Both the position numbers and the translations under genes were made by a program. From Pseudomonas sp. SID14000 (lineage in GTDB: Bacteria; Pseudomonadota; Gammaproteobacteria; Pseudomonadales; Pseudomonadaceae), in the NCBI RefSeq assembly GCF_002165135.1, contig NZ_NFZQ01000005.1, positions 248,001 through 312,000 of the forward strand: a stretch of 64,000 nucleotides of DNA, given 5' to 3'. The notes beneath the pieces were generated by a model. It had not been told where the DNA came from, ran no database searches, and was given only the letters and a program-made list of their open reading frames with translations. Positions 62,184-64,000 of this stretch are shown here, in pieces; position 1 is the stretch's first letter, and the number at the start of each line of letters is the position of its first letter.

Positions 62184-62972
62184 GTGCTTTCCACGCTTAA
62201 AAAAACCCTGATTTCCTTCCTGCTGTTGTCCGTCGCCGGTTGCTCGACGGGCCTGCGCATCGACCGTAGCCACCCTTCGGTCAACCAGGACAACCGCATC
62301 CAGTTCGTTGTCCTGCACTACACCAATGCTTCGCTGGAGCGTTCCCTGGCGTTGCTGACCCATGGCGAAGTCAGCAGCCATTACCTGATTGGTGACGGCC
62401 CGGCAACGGTGTACCAGCTGGTGGATGAAAGCCGCCGCGCCTGGCATGCCGGTGATAGCCAGTGGCAGGGGCGGACCTGGTTGAACTCCTCCTCCATCGG
62501 TATCGAAATCGTCAACCCGGGCTTCACCGACACGCCGAATGGCCGGGTCTGGCACCCTTACAGTGAAGCGCAGATCCAGTCGCTGATCGCGTTGCTCAAG
62601 GACATCGTCAAACGTAACAACATCGAGCCGCGGCACATTATTGGCCACAGCGATATCGCGCCGCTGCGCAAGCTGGATCCGGGGCCGCTGTTCCCTTGGA
62701 AGCGCCTGGCCGACGCCGGGCTGGGTGTGTGGCCGGATGCCAATGCGGTGGCACGGCAACAGGCCTATTTCAGCGTCAACCCGCCGAGCGTTGGCTGGTA
62801 TCAGCAGGAGCTGGCGCGGTTTGGCTATTCGATCGAGCAGACTGGGGTACTGGATGTTGCCACCCGCCACGTGATCGCCGCGTTCCAGATGCGTTTCCGC
62901 CCGCAGCGCTTCGATGGCATGCCAGATGCGCAGACGGCAGCGATGCTGCAGGTGCTCAACCGGATGCGTTGA
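62184..62972 (+). CDS. ampDh2: N-acetylmuramyl-L-alanine amidase, AmpDh2/AmiD-like lipoprotein
   Basis: Zinc amidase that cuts peptidoglycan peptides, 262 residues from GTG 62184 (LSTLKKTLISFLLLSVAGCST with lipobox VAGC). The Amidase_2 zinc ligands are in FVVLHYTNAS, the catalytic Glu in IGIEIVNPG, and the second His with Asp in GHSDIAPLRKLDPGPLFPW. A C-terminal peptidoglycan-binding-like helical domain (FGYSIEQTGVLDVATRHVIAAFQMRF) follows. The P. aeruginosa paralogue AmpDh2 is outer-membrane anchored and affects beta-lactamase induction and turnover. Confidence 0.9.
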   Translation: MLSTLKKTLISFLLLSVAGCSTGLRIDRSHPSVNQDNRIQFVVLHYTNASLERSLALLTHGEVSSHYLIGDGPATVYQLVDESRRAWHAGDSQWQGRTWLNSSSIGIEIVNPGFTDTPNGRVWHPYSEAQIQSLIALLKDIVKRNNIEPRHIIGHSDIAPLRKLDPGPLFPWKRLADAGLGVWPDANAVARQQAYFSVNPPSVGWYQQELARFGYSIEQTGVLDVATRHVIAAFQMRFRPQRFDGMPDAQTAAMLQVLNRMR

Positions 62973-63086
62973 TCTGCCAGGCGGGGGCCTGGCTGTTGTG
63001 TAGGAGCGGCCTGCGAAGGCTGTAGCAAAGCGCCCAACGGTGAGGGTGATTCCTGATTCAGTTGCTATACCTTTGTTATCAACTGG

Positions 63087-64000
63087 ATGTCTTCGATGTC
63101 AGCCCTCATCGTCTCGCTGCGCCAAATTTTTTACCGTCCCTGGATGCTGGCCACATTGGCAGCACTGGCCAGCGCAGCTCTGTTGCTCTCCGCCAGCATC
63201 GGCATTGCCCTGCAACAGATGAAGCAAAGCGAGAGCGCACAGATGAACGCCCAGGGCGAGCGCTTTCTCGAGCGCCTCGAACAGGTGTTTGGCCAGTTGC
63301 GTGAAGGGGTCGACCTGCTGCAGGCGCAGCCCTTGCGCGGCTGCACCCCGGCGATGCTGACGGCATTGCAGCAGGTAGGCCTGAGTTCACGCTTCATTTA
63401 TGAAGCCGCCTATGTGGATGGTGATGTTGCCTGCTCCAACCGCGGTGATGAGCGGGCGTTCGAACCCTTGCGGGTACCCGACATTCAGGGGCCGACCTAC
63501 AGCTACTGGCTGAACACCACGACCGAGCCGAACGAGAACCTGGCCGCGCTGATGCTGGGACGGGGCAAATTCGTGGTCTCCACCTCCCGTGGGCACCTGA
63601 CCGATGTGGTCGACCTGCCCCCGGGCGGCAGCCTGGTGGTGGTGCTGGATAACGGTACCCGTGCTATCCCCGTACTGGGCCCGCCGCAGGTATGGCCGCC
63701 CCCCTCGGCCTGGTCGACCAGCCACAAGTCGCTGCTCGAACTCAGCGACCGCCTGATCTACCGCATGCCGACCAAGTCACCGGACTACCAGCTGGTGCTG
63801 ATTGCTCCGCGGGCGAGCCTCCCGTTGAGGATGAACGGCATGCTCTGGCTTCTGTTCCCCGGCAGTGTACTGGCTGCCTGCTGCATCGGCTGGCTGGTGC
63901 TGCAACTGATCCTGCAGCGGCGGTCGATGAGCTCGGAACTGCAGAATGCCTTGCGCCGCGGCGAACTGCAGGTGCTCTACCAGCCGATCTTCGAGCTCGA
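63087..64000 (+). CDS. CSS-motif EAL-domain cyclic di-GMP phosphodiesterase, cut by the window end
   Basis: Inner-membrane protein, about 305 codons visible. The start is ATG 63087 or 63096 (MSSMSALIVSLRQIFYRPWML). A first membrane helix (ATLAALASAALLLSASIGIAL) is followed by a periplasmic CSS-type domain of about 200 residues with Cys in LRGCTPAML and in DVACSNRGDE, a second helix (LLFPGSVLAACCIGWLVLQLIL), then the beginning of an EAL domain (LQVLYQPIFEL). CSS domains use the cysteine pair to sense periplasmic redox through DsbA/DsbB in related enzymes. The active-site EAL residues lie outside the window. Confidence 0.85.
   Translation, partial: MSSMSALIVSLRQIFYRPWMLATLAALASAALLLSASIGIALQQMKQSESAQMNAQGERFLERLEQVFGQLREGVDLLQAQPLRGCTPAMLTALQQVGLSSRFIYEAAYVDGDVACSNRGDERAFEPLRVPDIQGPTYSYWLNTTTEPNENLAALMLGRGKFVVSTSRGHLTDVVDLPPGGSLVVVLDNGTRAIPVLGPPQVWPPPSAWSTSHKSLLELSDRLIYRMPTKSPDYQLVLIAPRASLPLRMNGMLWLLFPGSVLAACCIGWLVLQLILQRRSMSSELQNALRRGELQVLYQPIFEL

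Noticed and set aside
62998..63025. Possible REP copy near TGTAGGAGCGGCCTGCGAAGG
   Set aside because: Only a degenerate half is present with no inverted partner, so it is a remnant at best.

Overview
The window is bacterial chromosomal DNA, GC-rich and densely coded, and it reads as a Pseudomonas of the P. putida group. The evidence is the gene order (rsmB-fmt-def / dprA-tsaC / qor / hemF-aroE / choline-sulfate genes / trpBA-trpI / caa3 oxidase cluster / metNIQ / katE / znuBC-zur-znuA / thrB / polA-ersA-engB / dsbA-dgcP-ampDh2), which matches Pseudomonas synteny as I remember it, and the many copies of a 'GTGGGAGCGGGTTTACCCGCGAA'-type REP sequence (shown here in the family's general form). 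No rRNA, tRNA, transposase, prophage or CRISPR was seen. This is core-genome DNA, so the interest lies mostly in non-coding signals.

Layout. 1-7 kb: tRNA and translation genes (rsmB cut by the window edge, fmt, def, tsaC), dprA, a quinone reductase, hemF and aroE. 8-13.4 kb: a SulP permease, a choline-binding protein (choX-like), choline sulfatase (betC) and a LysR regulator. 13.4-17.5 kb: two small enzymes, then trpA-trpB divergent from trpI. 17.5-24 kb: small stress and envelope genes (DUF883, dodecin, two DUF1161 paralogues, OsmC, two paralogous lipoproteins, a zinc lipoprotein peptidase, a HAD phosphatase, a gamma-carbonic-anhydrase-like protein). 24-30 kb: prlC, a zinc-ribbon protein, a second divergent M3 peptidase and a radical-SAM gene behind an SOS box. 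30-42 kb: beta-carbonic anhydrase with a SulP transporter, then the complete caa3 oxidase cluster with its assembly and heme A genes. 42-51 kb: metNIQ, katE and the zinc uptake regulon. 51-64 kb: a DUF3077 gene, thrB, polA, the ErsA sRNA locus, engB, two cytochromes c, dsbA, a nuclease-family gene, dgcP, an AmpD-like amidase, and the start of a CSS-EAL phosphodiesterase.

Main non-coding signals. (1) The 5' leader of the DUF3077 gene (51617-51858, minus strand) has one middle strand that can pair with either of two duplicated partner strands, one of which overlaps the ribosome-binding region. It looks like a bistable RNA switch and is the best candidate here for something undescribed. (2) Two related intergenic palindromic elements of about 330 bp (4825-5156 and 50950-51274) share arms, ends and part of the interior. 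(3) Eleven perfect TTATCCACA DnaA boxes lie within 12.2 kb (2890-15051), against only two in the remaining 49 kb. (4) An ErsA-like sRNA lies between polA and engB with an AlgU/sigma22-type promoter at the expected distance. (5) Anr, LexA and Zur sites fit hemF, the radical-SAM gene and zur/znuA. (6) REP pairs sit in 9 of 14 convergent gene junctions; one is a perfect 43-bp inverted repeat.

All coordinates and motifs were read by eye. Family and regulon assignments rest on recognised motifs and recalled synteny, not on database searches.
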